From: Streptacidiphilus jeojiense
Lineage (GTDB): Bacteria > Actinomycetota > Actinomycetes > Streptomycetales > Streptomycetaceae
DNA length: 64,000 nucleotides
Direction: 5' to 3'
Assembly (NCBI RefSeq): GCF_000719095.1
Contig: NZ_JOEH01000012.1
Coordinates: 119,078 to 183,077 of the forward strand
In this document: piece by piece, positions 33,985 through 43,636 of the stretch
Layout of the letters: each line of letters starts with the position of its first letter
Numbering within the stretch: position 1 is the stretch's first letter
Program-made: the position numbers and the translations under genes
The notes under the pieces: model-generated
Told to the model about the DNA's origin: nothing
The model's database searches: none
The model's input: the letters and a program-made list of their open reading frames with translations, nothing else

Positions 33985-36201
33985 ATGACCGCCGCCCGAC
34001 CTGCCGCCACACCGGCCACCACCCCTGCGACCACCGCCGTGTCCGCCAACGGCGTCCCGACGCTGCTCCCGGACAGCCGGGAGCTCGCCGAGTTCGCCGA
34101 GTTCGAGGAGGAACTGCCCGCCAACCGCTTCCTGGACCGGGAGCGCAGCTGGCTGGCGTTCAACGAGCGGGTGCTGGAGCTCGCCGAAGACCCGGAGACC
34201 CCGCTGCTGGAACGGGTCAAGTTCCTGGCGATCTTCGGCAGCAACCTGGACGAGTTCTTCATGGTCCGCGTGGCCGGCCTGAAGCGCCGGATCGCCACCG
34301 GCGTCGCCACCCGTTCGGCCGCAGGGCTCCAGCCGCGCGAGGTGCTGGAGAAGATATGGGGCCGGTCCCGGGAGCTGATGGCCCGGCACGCCGCCTGCTT
34401 CCAGCAGGACCTGCTGCCCGAGCTGGCCGCCGAGGGCATCGAACTGGTGCGCTGGAGCGATCTGACCGACAAGGAGCAGGGCCGGCTGCTGGTCCTGTTC
34501 CGGCAGCAGATCTTCCCGGTGCTCACCCCGCTCGCGGTCGACCCGGCGCACCCGTTCCCCTACATCTCCGGCCTGTCGCTCAACCTGGCCGTGGTGGTGC
34601 GCAACCCGATCAGCGGCCACAAGCACTTCGCCAGGGTCAAGGTCCCGCAGTCGCTGCACCGCTTCCTGGAGGCCTCGCCGCAGCGCTACGTCCCGCTGGA
34701 GGACGTGATGGGCGCCTACCTGGAGGAGCTCTTCCCGGGCATGGAGGTGCTGGAGCACCACGCCTTCCGGGTGACCCGCAACGAGGACCTCGAGGTCGAG
34801 GAGGACGACACCGAGAACATCCTCAAGGCCCTGGAGAAGGAGCTGATGCGGCGCCGCTTCGGGCCGCCGGTGCGGCTGGAGGTCGAGGAGTCCATCGACC
34901 CCTACGTCCTCGACCTGCTGGTCCGCGAGCTGAACATCTCCGAGTCCGAGGTGTACCCGCTGCCCGGGCCGCTGGACCTGACCGGGCTGTTCGCCATCGC
35001 CGGGCTGGACCGGCCCGAGCTGAAGTACCCGGCGTTCATCGCGAGCACCGCGCGCGGCCTGTCCGACGTCGAATCGGCCTCCCAGCCGGACATCTTCGCC
35101 GCCGTACGCGAGCGCGACGTGCTGCTGCACCACCCGTACGACAGCTTCTCCACCTCGGTGCAGGCCTTCCTGGAGCAGGCCGCCAACGACCCCGACGTGC
35201 TGGCCATCAAGCAGACCCTGTACCGGACCTCCGGCGACTCCCCGATCGTGGACGCCCTGATCGACGCCGCCGAGTCCGGCAAGCAGGTGCTGGTCCTGGT
35301 CGAGATCAAGGCCCGCTTCGACGAGCAGGCCAACATCAAGTGGGCCCGCAAGCTGGAGGAGGCCGGCTGCCACGTGGTCTACGGCCTGATCGGGCTGAAG
35401 ACGCACAGCAAGCTGTCGCTGGTGGTCCGCCAGGAGGGCGACACGCTGCGCCGCTACGCGCACGTCGGCACCGGGAACTACCACCCCAAGACCGCCCGCA
35501 TGTACGAGGACCTGGGCGTGCTCACCGCCGACCAGCAGGTCGGCGCGGACCTCTCGGACCTGTTCAACCGGCTCTCCGGCTACTCCCGCCGGGAGTCCTA
35601 CCGGCGGCTGCTGGTCGCCCCGCGCTCGCTGCGGCAGGGCCTGGTCCAGCGGATCCACGACGAGATCACCCACCACCGGGCCGGCCGTCCTGCCCGGATC
35701 CAGATCAAGGTCAACTCCATCGTGGACGAGGCCGTCATCGACGCCCTCTACCGCGCCTCGCAGGCCGGCGTACCAGTCGACGTGTGGGTGCGCGGGATCT
35801 GCGCGATCCGGCCCGGAGTGCCCGGACTCTCGGACAACATCCGGGTCCGCAGCATCCTCGGCCGGTTCCTGGAGCACTCCCGGGTGTTCGTCTTCGGCAA
35901 CGGCGGCGACCCCGAGGTGTGGATCGGCAGCGCCGACATGATGCACCGCAACCTGGACCGCCGGATCGAGGCGCTGCTGCGGGTCACCGACCCGGGCCAC
36001 CGCAGCGAGCTCGCCGGGCTGCTGGACCTGGGCACCGCCGACGACACCTCGTCCTGGCACCTGGGCGCCGACGGCACCTGGACCAGGCACTCCCACGACG
36101 CCGAGGGCAGACCCCTGCGCAACGTCCAGGAGCTGCTGATCGACTCGCGGCGGCGCAAGCGCAGTACCGGTGGCTGGGGCCAGAGTGGCTCGACCGCCTG
36201 A
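33985..36201 (+). CDS. ppk: Polyphosphate kinase 1
   Basis: The ~738-residue enzyme makes long-chain polyphosphate from ATP. It shows PPK1 features: N-terminal [37 protein letters not shown], and the catalytic His segments [12 protein letters not shown] and [23 protein letters not shown]. The start at ATG 33985 has AGGAGGAG nine bases upstream; ATGs at 33928 and 33952 are in frame and possible. A PHO box precedes it. The CHAD gene begins about 60 bp after the stop. Confidence 0.93.
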   Translation: MTAARPAATPATTPATTAVSANGVPTLLPDSRELAEFAEFEEELPANRFLDRERSWLAFNERVLELAEDPETPLLERVKFLAIFGSNLDEFFMVRVAGLKRRIATGVATRSAAGLQPREVLEKIWGRSRELMARHAACFQQDLLPELAAEGIELVRWSDLTDKEQGRLLVLFRQQIFPVLTPLAVDPAHPFPYISGLSLNLAVVVRNPISGHKHFARVKVPQSLHRFLEASPQRYVPLEDVMGAYLEELFPGMEVLEHHAFRVTRNEDLEVEEDDTENILKALEKELMRRRFGPPVRLEVEESIDPYVLDLLVRELNISESEVYPLPGPLDLTGLFAIAGLDRPELKYPAFIASTARGLSDVESASQPDIFAAVRERDVLLHHPYDSFSTSVQAFLEQAANDPDVLAIKQTLYRTSGDSPIVDALIDAAESGKQVLVLVEIKARFDEQANIKWARKLEEAGCHVVYGLIGLKTHSKLSLVVRQEGDTLRRYAHVGTGNYHPKTARMYEDLGVLTADQQVGADLSDLFNRLSGYSRRESYRRLLVAPRSLRQGLVQRIHDEITHHRAGRPARIQIKVNSIVDEAVIDALYRASQAGVPVDVWVRGICAIRPGVPGLSDNIRVRSILGRFLEHSRVFVFGNGGDPEVWIGSADMMHRNLDRRIEALLRVTDPGHRSELAGLLDLGTADDTSSWHLGADGTWTRHSHDAEGRPLRNVQELLIDSRRRKRSTGGWGQSGSTA

Positions 36202-36265
36202 CACACCGGGGCGCCCCGAAGGGCCGCCCGGGGACCGCAACGACGACGACGGGGACTTACGCACC

Positions 36266-37393
36266 ATGACCGACGCAACCCCGGCCGCAGAGGCCCCGTC
36301 GGCTGCCAAGAGGGTGACGCACCAGAGTCGGCCGCACCCGGGCAGCCCACCGGGCCGGGTCTCGGCGCTGCTGGACGACGGCTCCGCCGCCGAGCTCCTC
36401 TCGGTGCACCTCGCGACGCAGGCCGGGGACTTCCTGCGCGGTCTGCCCTCGGTGGACCTGCACACGCTGCGCCGGGTCGGCGCGGCGCTGCACACCTTCG
36501 AGTCGCTGCTGGACCCGGCCTGGGCCCGGGAGATGCGCGAGGAGCTGTCCCGGCTCGGGGCCGTCCTCGGCCAGGAACGGGCCTACGGCCGCAGGCTGAG
36601 CCGGCTGCTGGCCGGCCTGGACTCGCTCACCAGCACGGACCCCGCCGCGAACGCCGCTCAGCTGCCCGCCGGTCAGCTCCCGTCCGGTCAGCTGCCGGCC
36701 GCCACCGCCGGGCCGGTCCCGCGTCCGCGCGAGGCCGAGGGCCTGCTGGCCCGGCACCCGGGCGCGCCCAAGGCCCGGGCGCTGCTGGAGCGCCAGCTCA
36801 CCCTGGGCCGCTCCCGGGCCCACACCGCCGCCCTGCAGGAGCTGGGCTCGGCGCGCTTCCACGCGCTGGCCGACCGGATGACGCTGCTGGTCTCCGACCT
36901 GCCGCTGCGGGCCGGCGGCAGCGACGCCCCGGCCGGTGAACTGCTCTCCTGCGCCGCCGCCGAGGCCGCCGCGCTGACCGCGGCCGCCGAGGCGCTGCCG
37001 CTGGAACGCGCGGCCGTCGCCTACAACGGGGACTGCCTGCACGAACCCGGCGACGACCAGCCCTGGCGCCAGGTGCACGGCATGGTGCAGCGCACCCGCT
37101 ACGCGCTGGAGCTGTGCGCACCGCTGCTCGGCCGGCAGGCCGGCCCCCCGCTGGCGGCCCTCACCGAGCTGGGCCGGATCCTCGGCCGGCACCGCGACGC
37201 GGCCGAGGCCGCCGAGGCCGCCGCCCTGGCCGCGCTGACGCCCCGGATAACCCCCGCCACCGGCTACGTCCTCGGCGTGGTCCATGCTGATCAACGCCTG
37301 GAGGTGGAAGCCACGCGCCACGCCTTCGGCACGACCTGGCCCGACCTCTACCGCTCCGGATGGCTGACCGACGCATGGCTGACCACTCGCTGA
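36266..37393 (+). CDS. CHAD domain protein
   Basis: The 375-residue protein has a helical CHAD-like domain (about residues 45-370). CHAD domains bind polyphosphate through basic helices. Here several canonical basic positions are altered: the usual HxxRVxxRRLRS reads HTLRRVGAALHTF, and the later KRLRY reads QRTRYALE. A Pro/Ala-rich insert (PAGQLPSGQLPAATAGPVP) lies mid-protein. Binding is therefore uncertain. It lies between ppk and a NUDIX gene, so a polyphosphate role is still the best guess. It overlaps the NUDIX frame by about 34 nt if that gene starts at 37360. Confidence 0.8.
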   Translation: MTDATPAAEAPSAAKRVTHQSRPHPGSPPGRVSALLDDGSAAELLSVHLATQAGDFLRGLPSVDLHTLRRVGAALHTFESLLDPAWAREMREELSRLGAVLGQERAYGRRLSRLLAGLDSLTSTDPAANAAQLPAGQLPSGQLPAATAGPVPRPREAEGLLARHPGAPKARALLERQLTLGRSRAHTAALQELGSARFHALADRMTLLVSDLPLRAGGSDAPAGELLSCAAAEAAALTAAAEALPLERAAVAYNGDCLHEPGDDQPWRQVHGMVQRTRYALELCAPLLGRQAGPPLAALTELGRILGRHRDAAEAAEAAALAALTPRITPATGYVLGVVHADQRLEVEATRHAFGTTWPDLYRSGWLTDAWLTTR

Positions 37394-37848
37394 ACTCCGA
37401 CCGCTCGCCCGACCGGGTCCTTCTCGTCAAGCAGCAGCCGATCCGGGCCGCCGGAGTGGTGCTGTGGCAGCCGGGGAAGGGGTCGGCCGAGGAGCCGGAA
37501 CTGGCGCTGGTGCACCGGCCGAAGCGGTTCGACTGGACCTTCCCCAAGGGCAAGCTGGAGCCCGGGGAGCGCTCCAAGGACGCGGCCCGGCGGGAGGCGC
37601 TGGAGGAGACCGGCCTCCGGGTGCGGCTGTGCTTCCGGCTGCCGACCCGGCACTACACCGTCAGGGGCCGGCCCAAGCGGGTGCGCTACTGGGCCGCGGT
37701 CCGGGTCAGCGGGGCCTTCGCGCCCAACCGCGAGGTGGACCGGCTGGTCTGGCTGCCGGCCGCCGAGGCGCGCAAGCGGCTGAGCTACGAGCACGACCGC
37801 GAGCTGGTCGACGCGCTGCTGGAGGAGCTGCTCGGCGAGCAGTTCTGA
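37360..37848 (+). CDS. NUDIX hydrolase
   Basis: The 162-residue protein has a perfect NUDIX box, GKLEPGERSKDAARREALEETGL (split here as GKLEPGE, then RSKDAARRE and ALEETGL), and FDWTFPKG just before it. It is similar to MutT1-like enzymes of actinomycetes that hydrolyse diphosphoinositol, nucleotides or diadenosine polyphosphates. Two in-frame ATGs (37360, 37375) are possible and neither has a clear Shine-Dalgarno; translational coupling to CHAD is likely. There is no histidine phosphatase domain fused to it, unlike mycobacterial MutT1. Confidence 0.88.
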   Translation: MADRRMADHSLNSDRSPDRVLLVKQQPIRAAGVVLWQPGKGSAEEPELALVHRPKRFDWTFPKGKLEPGERSKDAARREALEETGLRVRLCFRLPTRHYTVRGRPKRVRYWAAVRVSGAFAPNREVDRLVWLPAAEARKRLSYEHDRELVDALLEELLGEQF

Positions 37849-37942
37849 CGCCGTCCCTGAAAAACCGTCAGGTTTATCCGGTCGTGCTGTCACCGTGGCG
37901 AAACCGTTACTACCGCACTGCGTATCCCGGCGTCCGTCCGAG

Positions 37943-37986
37943 GTTCACCTTCCGTTCATTTGGGCTGGCCTGGCGCTTCACCTCAC
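37943..37986. promoter_or_regulatory. PHO box upstream of pstS
   Basis: Four consecutive 11-nt units: GTTCACCTTCC (37943-37953), GTTCATTTGGG (37954-37964), a degenerate CTGGCCTGGCG (37965-37975), and CTTCACCTCAC (37976-37986). Units 1, 2 and 4 match the Streptomyces PhoP repeat. They lie 114 bp before the GTG of pstS, as in S. coelicolor. Confidence 0.75.
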
Positions 37987-38100
37987 CGGCTTAACGTCCT
38001 GGTTATCGGAGGTCGTCAGGCCCCGGACATCAGCGAAGCCCCAGGTCAGAGCCAACCGAAACGGTGGTCCCGGCCTGCGGCCCCCAGAAAGGGACACCAA

Positions 38101-39249
38101 GTGAAGCTCCAGCGGAACGGCCGCACCAAGGCCCTCGCCATCGGCGCCGTGGCGGTCGTCAGCTCGCTGACGCTCGCGGCGTGCGGCTCCGACAACAACA
38201 ACGCCAGCAGCAGCAACACCAGCGCCGCTGCCACCACCGCCGCCGCGGGCTCCAGCAGCGCGGCCGCCTCCGACTGCGGCAGCGGCCAGCTGCTGGGCGC
38301 CGGTTCCACCGCCCAGGCCAACGCCGTGACCCAGTGGGTCAAGGACTTCCAGGCCAAGTGCCCCGGCGTGACCGTCAACTACAACGCCAACGGCTCCGGC
38401 GCCGGCATCACCAGCTTCGAGTCCGGCAAGGTCGCCTTCGCCGGCTCCGACGCCGCCCTGAAGCCGGCCGACGTCGCCGCCGCCGCGAGCGCCTGCCCCG
38501 GCGGCACCGCGATCGACCTGCCCATGGTCGGTGGCCCCATCGCGATCGGCTACAACGTCCCCGGCGTGACCGGCCTGATCCTGGACGCCCCCACCCTGGC
38601 GAAGATCTTCAACGGCAAGATCACCAACTGGAACGACGCGGCCATCAAGGCGCTCAACCCCACCGCCACGCTGCCGAACCTGGCGATCCAGACCTTCCAC
38701 CGCTCGGACGGCTCGGGCACCACCGCCAACTTCACCGCCTACCTGGCGGCCACCGCGGCCTCCGACTTCCCCTACACGGCCAACAAGCTGTGGCCGGCCA
38801 AGTCGGGCCAGTCCGCCACCGGTTCCTCGGGCCTCGCCGCCCAGGTGAAGTCGGTCAAGGGCGCGATCTCGTACTTCGAGCTCTCCTACGCCACCGCGGG
38901 CAACATCAGCACCGCGAAGATCGCGACCGGCGCCTCCGCCCCGGTCGAGGCCACCGCCGCCAACGCCTCCGCGGCGGTCGCGGACGCCACCACCGTCGGC
39001 ACCGGCGCGGACCTGGCGCAGAAGCTCAACTACGCCACCAAGGCCGAGGGTGCCTACCCGATCACCCTGCTGACCTACGAGATCGTCTGCGACAAGGGCA
39101 ACAAGGCCGCCACCCTGCCGGCCCTGAAGGCCTTCCTGAACTACACCGTCAGCGCCGCCGGCCAGAGCTCGATCGGCTCGCTCGGCTACTTCCCGCTGCC
39201 GGCCGCGCTCCAGGCCAAGGTCGCCGCCGAGATCGCCGCGCTCTCCTAG
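38101..39249 (+). CDS. pstS: Phosphate ABC transporter substrate-binding lipoprotein
   Basis: The 382-residue protein has a lipoprotein signal with lipobox LAAC (C28) followed by a Ser/Ala/Asn-rich linker and a PstS domain (GAGSTAQANAVTQWVKDF; IAIGYNVPGVTG; FHRSDGSGTTANFTAYL, the phosphate-binding Ser/Asp/Arg/Thr loop). It captures extracellular phosphate for PstCAB. It begins at GTG after AGAAAGG. A longer frame to 37960 runs through the PHO box and is rejected. A strong hairpin separates it from pstC, which usually lets pstS be made in excess. Confidence 0.95.
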   Translation: MKLQRNGRTKALAIGAVAVVSSLTLAACGSDNNNASSSNTSAAATTAAAGSSSAAASDCGSGQLLGAGSTAQANAVTQWVKDFQAKCPGVTVNYNANGSGAGITSFESGKVAFAGSDAALKPADVAAAASACPGGTAIDLPMVGGPIAIGYNVPGVTGLILDAPTLAKIFNGKITNWNDAAIKALNPTATLPNLAIQTFHRSDGSGTTANFTAYLAATAASDFPYTANKLWPAKSGQSATGSSGLAAQVKSVKGAISYFELSYATAGNISTAKIATGASAPVEATAANASAAVADATTVGTGADLAQKLNYATKAEGAYPITLLTYEIVCDKGNKAATLPALKAFLNYTVSAAGQSSIGSLGYFPLPAALQAKVAAEIAALS

Positions 39250-39282
39250 TCCCACCCGGTAGGACGCAGCACCACAGCCGGT

Positions 39283-39325
39283 GCCGGCCGGTCCTGTCCC
39301 TGGGGGGGAGACAGGACCGGCCGGC
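39283..39325. terminator. Attenuating stem-loop between pstS and pstC
   Basis: GCCGGCCGGTCCTGTC (39283-39298) pairs perfectly with GACAGGACCGGCCGGC (39310-39325), loop of 11. No T-tract follows, so partial termination or 3'-end protection of the pstS message is more likely than full termination. Confidence 0.75.
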
Positions 39326-39451
39326 GCCACCGGGCACCACCCGAATCTGCACCACCCGTTCCACCGCATCCGCAGTTCCGACCGACCGTCAGTCCGGTGC
39401 ACCGCCGCCAGGCGACGTCCCCACGACGCCGCCACCCAGACCGGAGAAGTC

Positions 39452-40528
39452 ATGGACACACCCGACACGGCACCTCCGCAGGACGTGCCACCCTCCAAGG
39501 ACGACCTCCTCGTCGACAGCCCCAAGGGGCCGCGGCGGGGTTCCGGCACGTCCGCAACCGTTCCCGCCCTGGCCGGCCCCCAGCGGGGCAGGGGCAAGGT
39601 CCGCATAGGCGACCGGCTCTTCGCCGGCTCCTCGCGCGGCTCCGGCATCGTGCTGCTGGTGGTGATGGCCGCCATCGCGGTCTTCCTCACCATCCGCTCC
39701 GTCAACGCGATCAGCCACGACCAGGGCAACTTCCTCACCACCTTCGAGTGGAACACCCAGGAAGGGGCCCCGCTCTCCTTCGGGATCGCGGTACTGGCCT
39801 TCGGCACCGTCGTCAGCGCCGTCATCGCCATGATCATCGCCGTGCCGGTGGCGATCGGGGTGGCCCTGTTCATCTCGCACTACGCACCGCGCCGGATGGC
39901 ACAGGCCCTCGGCTACGTGATCGACCTGCTCGCCGCCGTCCCCAGCATCGTCTACGGCCTCTGGGGCGCGTTGTTCCTGGTGCCGCACATGCTCGGGGTC
40001 AACGCCTGGCTGAACCAGTACTTCGGCTGGACCTACATCTTCGGCCAGTCCCAGCCCGGCGCCCAGCCGCGCAGCCTGTTCAGCGTGGGCGTGCTGCTGG
40101 CCATCATGATCCTGCCGATCATCACCGCGGTCAGCCGCGAGATCTTCCTGCAGGTGCCCCGGATGTACGAGGAGGCGGCACTGGCGCTCGGCGCCACCCG
40201 CTGGGAGGTCATCCGCACCTCGGTGCTCCCGTTCGCCCGCTCCGGGATCATCAGCGCCTCGATGCTGGGCCTCGGCCGCGCCCTCGGCGAGACCATGGCC
40301 GTGGCCACCGTGCTCTCCCCGAGCCTGCTGCTCAGCTTCCACCTCACCGACCCGGGCGGCAGCACCATCGCCCAGAACATCGCCACCCAGTTCGGCGAGT
40401 CGCAGGGTGTCGGCCGTGACGCGCTGATCGCCTCCGGCCTGGTCCTGTTCCTCATCACGCTGCTGGTCAACGGTGGTGCTCGCCTGATCATCGCCCGTCG
40501 CAAGGAATACTCGGGGGCGAACGCCTGA
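39452..40528 (+). CDS. pstC: Phosphate ABC transporter permease PstC
   Basis: The 358-residue protein has a disordered N-terminal tail of about 60 residues (unusually long) and six transmembrane helices with the ABC permease EAA-loop (EEAALALGATRWEVIRTSVLP). It pairs with PstA in the membrane. ATG at 39452 follows GGAGAAG. The stop overlaps the pstA start by one base (TGATG), giving translational coupling. Confidence 0.95.
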   Translation: MDTPDTAPPQDVPPSKDDLLVDSPKGPRRGSGTSATVPALAGPQRGRGKVRIGDRLFAGSSRGSGIVLLVVMAAIAVFLTIRSVNAISHDQGNFLTTFEWNTQEGAPLSFGIAVLAFGTVVSAVIAMIIAVPVAIGVALFISHYAPRRMAQALGYVIDLLAAVPSIVYGLWGALFLVPHMLGVNAWLNQYFGWTYIFGQSQPGAQPRSLFSVGVLLAIMILPIITAVSREIFLQVPRMYEEAALALGATRWEVIRTSVLPFARSGIISASMLGLGRALGETMAVATVLSPSLLLSFHLTDPGGSTIAQNIATQFGESQGVGRDALIASGLVLFLITLLVNGGARLIIARRKEYSGANA

Positions 40529-41598
40529 TGAGCACCATCACCACCTCCCCGCGCCGCTCCCCGCTGAACGGTTCGCTGAAGGAGCGCCGGCTCCCCCGCT
40601 GGGCCCCGGCCGCGACCATCGTGGTCGCCGTCGCCCTGGCGGTCGGCCTGGGCCTGGGCCTCGACATCACCAGCAAGCTCCAGTGGGGCCTGATGGCCGC
40701 GATCTTCTTCGTGGTCGGCCAGTACCTGCTGGCCCGTCAGGTCGAGGGTCCGCGCCAGGCGAAGAACGGCCTGGTCAGCAGTCTGGTCTGGGTGGCCTTC
40801 CTGCTCGCCCTGCTGCCGCTGTTCGGCCTGCTGTACTACACCATCTCCAAGGGCGCCGGGGTCATCAACGGCACCTTCCTGACCCACTCGATGAACCTGA
40901 TCTCGCCCAACCAGGTCGGCGGCGGGCTCTACCACGCGCTCATCGCCACCCTGGAGCAGGTCGGCATCGCCACCCTGGTCGCCGCCCCGCTCGGCATCCT
41001 GACCGCGGTCTACCTGGTCGAGTACGGCACCGGCGGCCCGCTGGCCAAGGCCGTGAGCTTCTTCGTCGACGTGATGACCGGTGTCCCCTCGATCGTCGCG
41101 GGCCTGTTCATCCTGACCTTCTGGATCGTGATCCTCGACCAGCAGTACACCGGCTTCGCCGGCAGCCTGGCGCTGATGATCCTGATGCTGCCGGTCGTGG
41201 TCCGCTCCACCGAGGAGATGCTCAAGCTCGTCCCCAACGAGCTGCGCGAGGCCAGTCTCGCGCTGGGCGTGCCCAAGTGGCTGACCATCCTCCGGGTCGT
41301 GCTCCCCACCGCCATCGGCGGGATCACCACCGGCGTGATGCTGGCCATCGCCCGCATCATCGGCGAGACCGCACCCATCCTGATGCTGGTCTTCGGCACT
41401 GATGTGATCAACACCAATCCCTTCAAGGACCCGCAGTCCTCACTGCCGCTGTATGTGTACCAGCAGTACTCCGCCGGGACCGACGCCTCCGAGGCGCGGG
41501 CCTGGGGCGGTGCGCTGGTGCTGATCGCGCTGGTCATGCTGCTCAACCTGGTCGCCCGCGGGATCGCCCGCTGGAAGGCCCCGAAGGCTTCGCGCTGA
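40528..41598 (+). CDS. pstA: Phosphate ABC transporter permease PstA
   Basis: The 356-residue permease has about eight hydrophobic helices, more than the usual six because of an extra N-terminal pair (residues about 25-85). The EAA-loop is [20 protein letters not shown]. It forms the membrane channel with PstC. It overlaps pstC by one base and precedes pstB by 55 bp. Confidence 0.95.
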   Translation: MSTITTSPRRSPLNGSLKERRLPRWAPAATIVVAVALAVGLGLGLDITSKLQWGLMAAIFFVVGQYLLARQVEGPRQAKNGLVSSLVWVAFLLALLPLFGLLYYTISKGAGVINGTFLTHSMNLISPNQVGGGLYHALIATLEQVGIATLVAAPLGILTAVYLVEYGTGGPLAKAVSFFVDVMTGVPSIVAGLFILTFWIVILDQQYTGFAGSLALMILMLPVVVRSTEEMLKLVPNELREASLALGVPKWLTILRVVLPTAIGGITTGVMLAIARIIGETAPILMLVFGTDVINTNPFKDPQSSLPLYVYQQYSAGTDASEARAWGGALVLIALVMLLNLVARGIARWKAPKASR

Positions 41599-41653
41599 CG
41601 CGCGTCGGCTGGTCACGTCACACCCCAGACTCATCGAACGGACACCACACATC

Positions 41654-42430
41654 ATGGCCAAGCGCATCGACGTCAGCGGGCTGAACGCCTACTACGGCAA
41701 CTTCCGAGCGGTCGAGGACATCTCCATGACCGTCGAACCCCGCTCCGTGACGGCCTTCATCGGCCCGTCCGGCTGCGGCAAGTCCACCTTCCTGCGGACC
41801 CTGAACCGGATGCACGAGGTCGTGCCCGGGGCCAGGGTCGAGGGCAAGGTCATGCTCGACAACGAGGACCTGTACGGCAACGGGATCGACCCGGTCGCCG
41901 TGCGCCGCACCGTCGGCATGGTCTTCCAGCGCCCCAACCCCTTCCCCACCATGTCCATCAAGGAGAACGTGGCGGCGGGCCTCAAGCTCAACGGGGTGCG
42001 CAACAAGAAGATGGTCGACGAGGCGGTGGAGCGCTCGCTCAAGGGCGCCAACCTCTGGAACGAGGTCAAGGACCGCCTCGACCGCCCCGGCGCCGGCCTC
42101 TCCGGCGGCCAGCAGCAGCGCCTCTGCATCGCCCGCGCCATCGCGGTCGAGCCCCAGGTCCTGCTGATGGACGAGCCCTGCTCCGCCCTGGACCCGATCT
42201 CCACCCTCGCCATCGAGGACCTGATCGGGGAGCTCAAGGAGCAGTTCACCATCGTCATCGTGACCCACAACATGCAGCAGGCCGCGCGGGTGAGCGACCG
42301 CACCGCGTTCTTCAACCTCTCGGCGGTGGGTCAGCCGGGTCGGCTGATCGAGATCGATGCGACGGAGAAGATCTTCTCCAACCCGTCGGTCCAGGCCACC
42401 GAGGACTACATCTCGGGGCGGTTCGGCTGA
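41654..42430 (+). CDS. pstB: Phosphate ABC transporter ATPase PstB
   Basis: The 258-residue ATPase powers phosphate import. Walker [10 protein letters not shown] is at residues 37-45, the signature LSGGQQQR near 150, Walker [13 protein letters not shown] near 172, and the H-loop in IVTHNMQQA. It closes the pst operon. No phoU follows, unlike in enterobacteria; a complex of palindromes follows instead. Confidence 0.97.
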   Translation: MAKRIDVSGLNAYYGNFRAVEDISMTVEPRSVTAFIGPSGCGKSTFLRTLNRMHEVVPGARVEGKVMLDNEDLYGNGIDPVAVRRTVGMVFQRPNPFPTMSIKENVAAGLKLNGVRNKKMVDEAVERSLKGANLWNEVKDRLDRPGAGLSGGQQQRLCIARAIAVEPQVLLMDEPCSALDPISTLAIEDLIGELKEQFTIVIVTHNMQQAARVSDRTAFFNLSAVGQPGRLIEIDATEKIFSNPSVQATEDYISGRFG

Positions 42431-42451
42431 CCCGTCGTTCGGGGTTGCTGT

Positions 42452-42618
42452 TCGCGCAGTTCCCCGCGCCCCTAAAAGAGGTGCCTGGCGGATCTCTGCG
42501 CGCGTGTACTACTCCGTGGCGCTGCTAGGCGGTGCCGCCACGGAGTACTGGAAGGGCCCGCTCACCTGTGAGCGGGCCCTTCACCATTGGCCTTTCAGGG
42601 GCGCGGGGAACTGCGCGA
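42452..42618. repeat. Nested palindrome, element copy 3, with two inner hairpins
   Basis: Outer arms of 27 nt (42452-42478 and 42592-42618) pair with one mismatch and carry the same CGCAGTTCCCCGCGCCCCT core as the element at 14944. Inside are two more hairpins: TACTCCGTGGC with GCCACGGAGTA (42510-42547) and a 14-bp perfect stem AAGGGCCCGCTCAC, CT, GTGAGCGGGCCCTT (42552-42581). The complex lies between the convergent pstB and pit genes and very likely terminates both. Confidence 0.85.
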
Positions 42619-42635
42619 GAACCCCGAACGGCGGG

Positions 42636-43631
42636 TCAGCCGATGATCGCCCAGCTGATCCAGAACACCACCGCGGCAACGATCCCCGCAGCGGGCATCG
42701 TCAGGAACCACCCGATCACGATGTTCTTCGCCACGCCCCAGCGAACGGCCCGCACCCGCTTGGTCGCGCCGACACCCATGATCGCCGAGGTGATGATGTG
42801 GGTCGTGGAGACCGGCACCTTGTAGGCGTAGGCCGTGACGTACAGGATCGTCGCGCCGACCGACTCCGCGGCGAACCCCTGCGGGGGGTCCAGCTCGATG
42901 ATCTTCCGGCCCAGCGTGCGCATGATGCGCCAGCCGCCGGCCCAGGTTCCCAGCGACAGCGCCAGCGCGGTGCTGGCCTTCACCCAGATCGGGATGTCGG
43001 TGCCGGAGTAGTGGTTGGAGATGGTCAGCGCCATCACCACGATGCCCATGGTCTTCTGCGAGTCCTGGAGCCCGTGGCCCAGCGCCATCGCCGCCGCCGA
43101 GACGGTCTGCGCCATCCGGAAGTTGCGCTTGGCCCGGTGCGGGTTGGCCCGACGGAAGATCCACATGATGGCGAGCATCACCAGGAAGCCGAGGATCAGG
43201 CCGACCACCGGTGAGGTGATCATCGGGATGATCACCTTCTCCCACACCCCGGACCAGTAGACGTCGGTGCCACCGACGATCGCCGCGCCCACCATCCCGC
43301 CGAACAGCGCATGGGTGGAGGAGGACGGCAGGCCGAAGTACCAGGTGATCAGGTTCCAGGTGATGGCACCGATCAGCGCCGCCCAGAGGATCACCATCCC
43401 CTTGGTGCCGTGCGGCGTCTCGATGATCCCCTTGCTGACGGTCTGTGCGACACCGACCCCGAGGAAGGCGCCGGCCAGGTTCATCACCGCGGCCATCATC
43501 AGCGCGACCCGGGGCGTCAGTGCCCTGGTCGACACCGAGGTCGCGATCGCATTGGCGGAGTCGTGGAATCCGTTGGTGTAGGCGAAGCCGAACGCCACGC
43601 CCACGACAAGGATCAGTCCGAGCATGTTCAA
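42636..43631 (-). CDS. pitH1: Low-affinity inorganic phosphate transporter (Pit family)
   Basis: The 331-residue membrane protein has about ten helices and duplicated PHO4 signatures: GFAYTNGFHDSANAIATSVSTRALTP in the first half and SVGATILYVTAYAYKVPVSTTH in the second (broken here for length: N-half residues 14-39, C-half about 255-276). It imports metal-phosphate with protons. A TTG at 43631 is chosen because AGGAG lies 11 bases before it; the ATG at 43625 is a second candidate. It follows the DUF47 gene by five bases, so the two are co-transcribed, as in S. coelicolor. Confidence 0.92.
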   Translation of the reverse strand: MNMLGLILVVGVAFGFAYTNGFHDSANAIATSVSTRALTPRVALMMAAVMNLAGAFLGVGVAQTVSKGIIETPHGTKGMVILWAALIGAITWNLITWYFGLPSSSTHALFGGMVGAAIVGGTDVYWSGVWEKVIIPMITSPVVGLILGFLVMLAIMWIFRRANPHRAKRNFRMAQTVSAAAMALGHGLQDSQKTMGIVVMALTISNHYSGTDIPIWVKASTALALSLGTWAGGWRIMRTLGRKIIELDPPQGFAAESVGATILYVTAYAYKVPVSTTHIITSAIMGVGATKRVRAVRWGVAKNIVIGWFLTMPAAGIVAAVVFWISWAIIG

Positions 43632-43636
43632 CGGGC

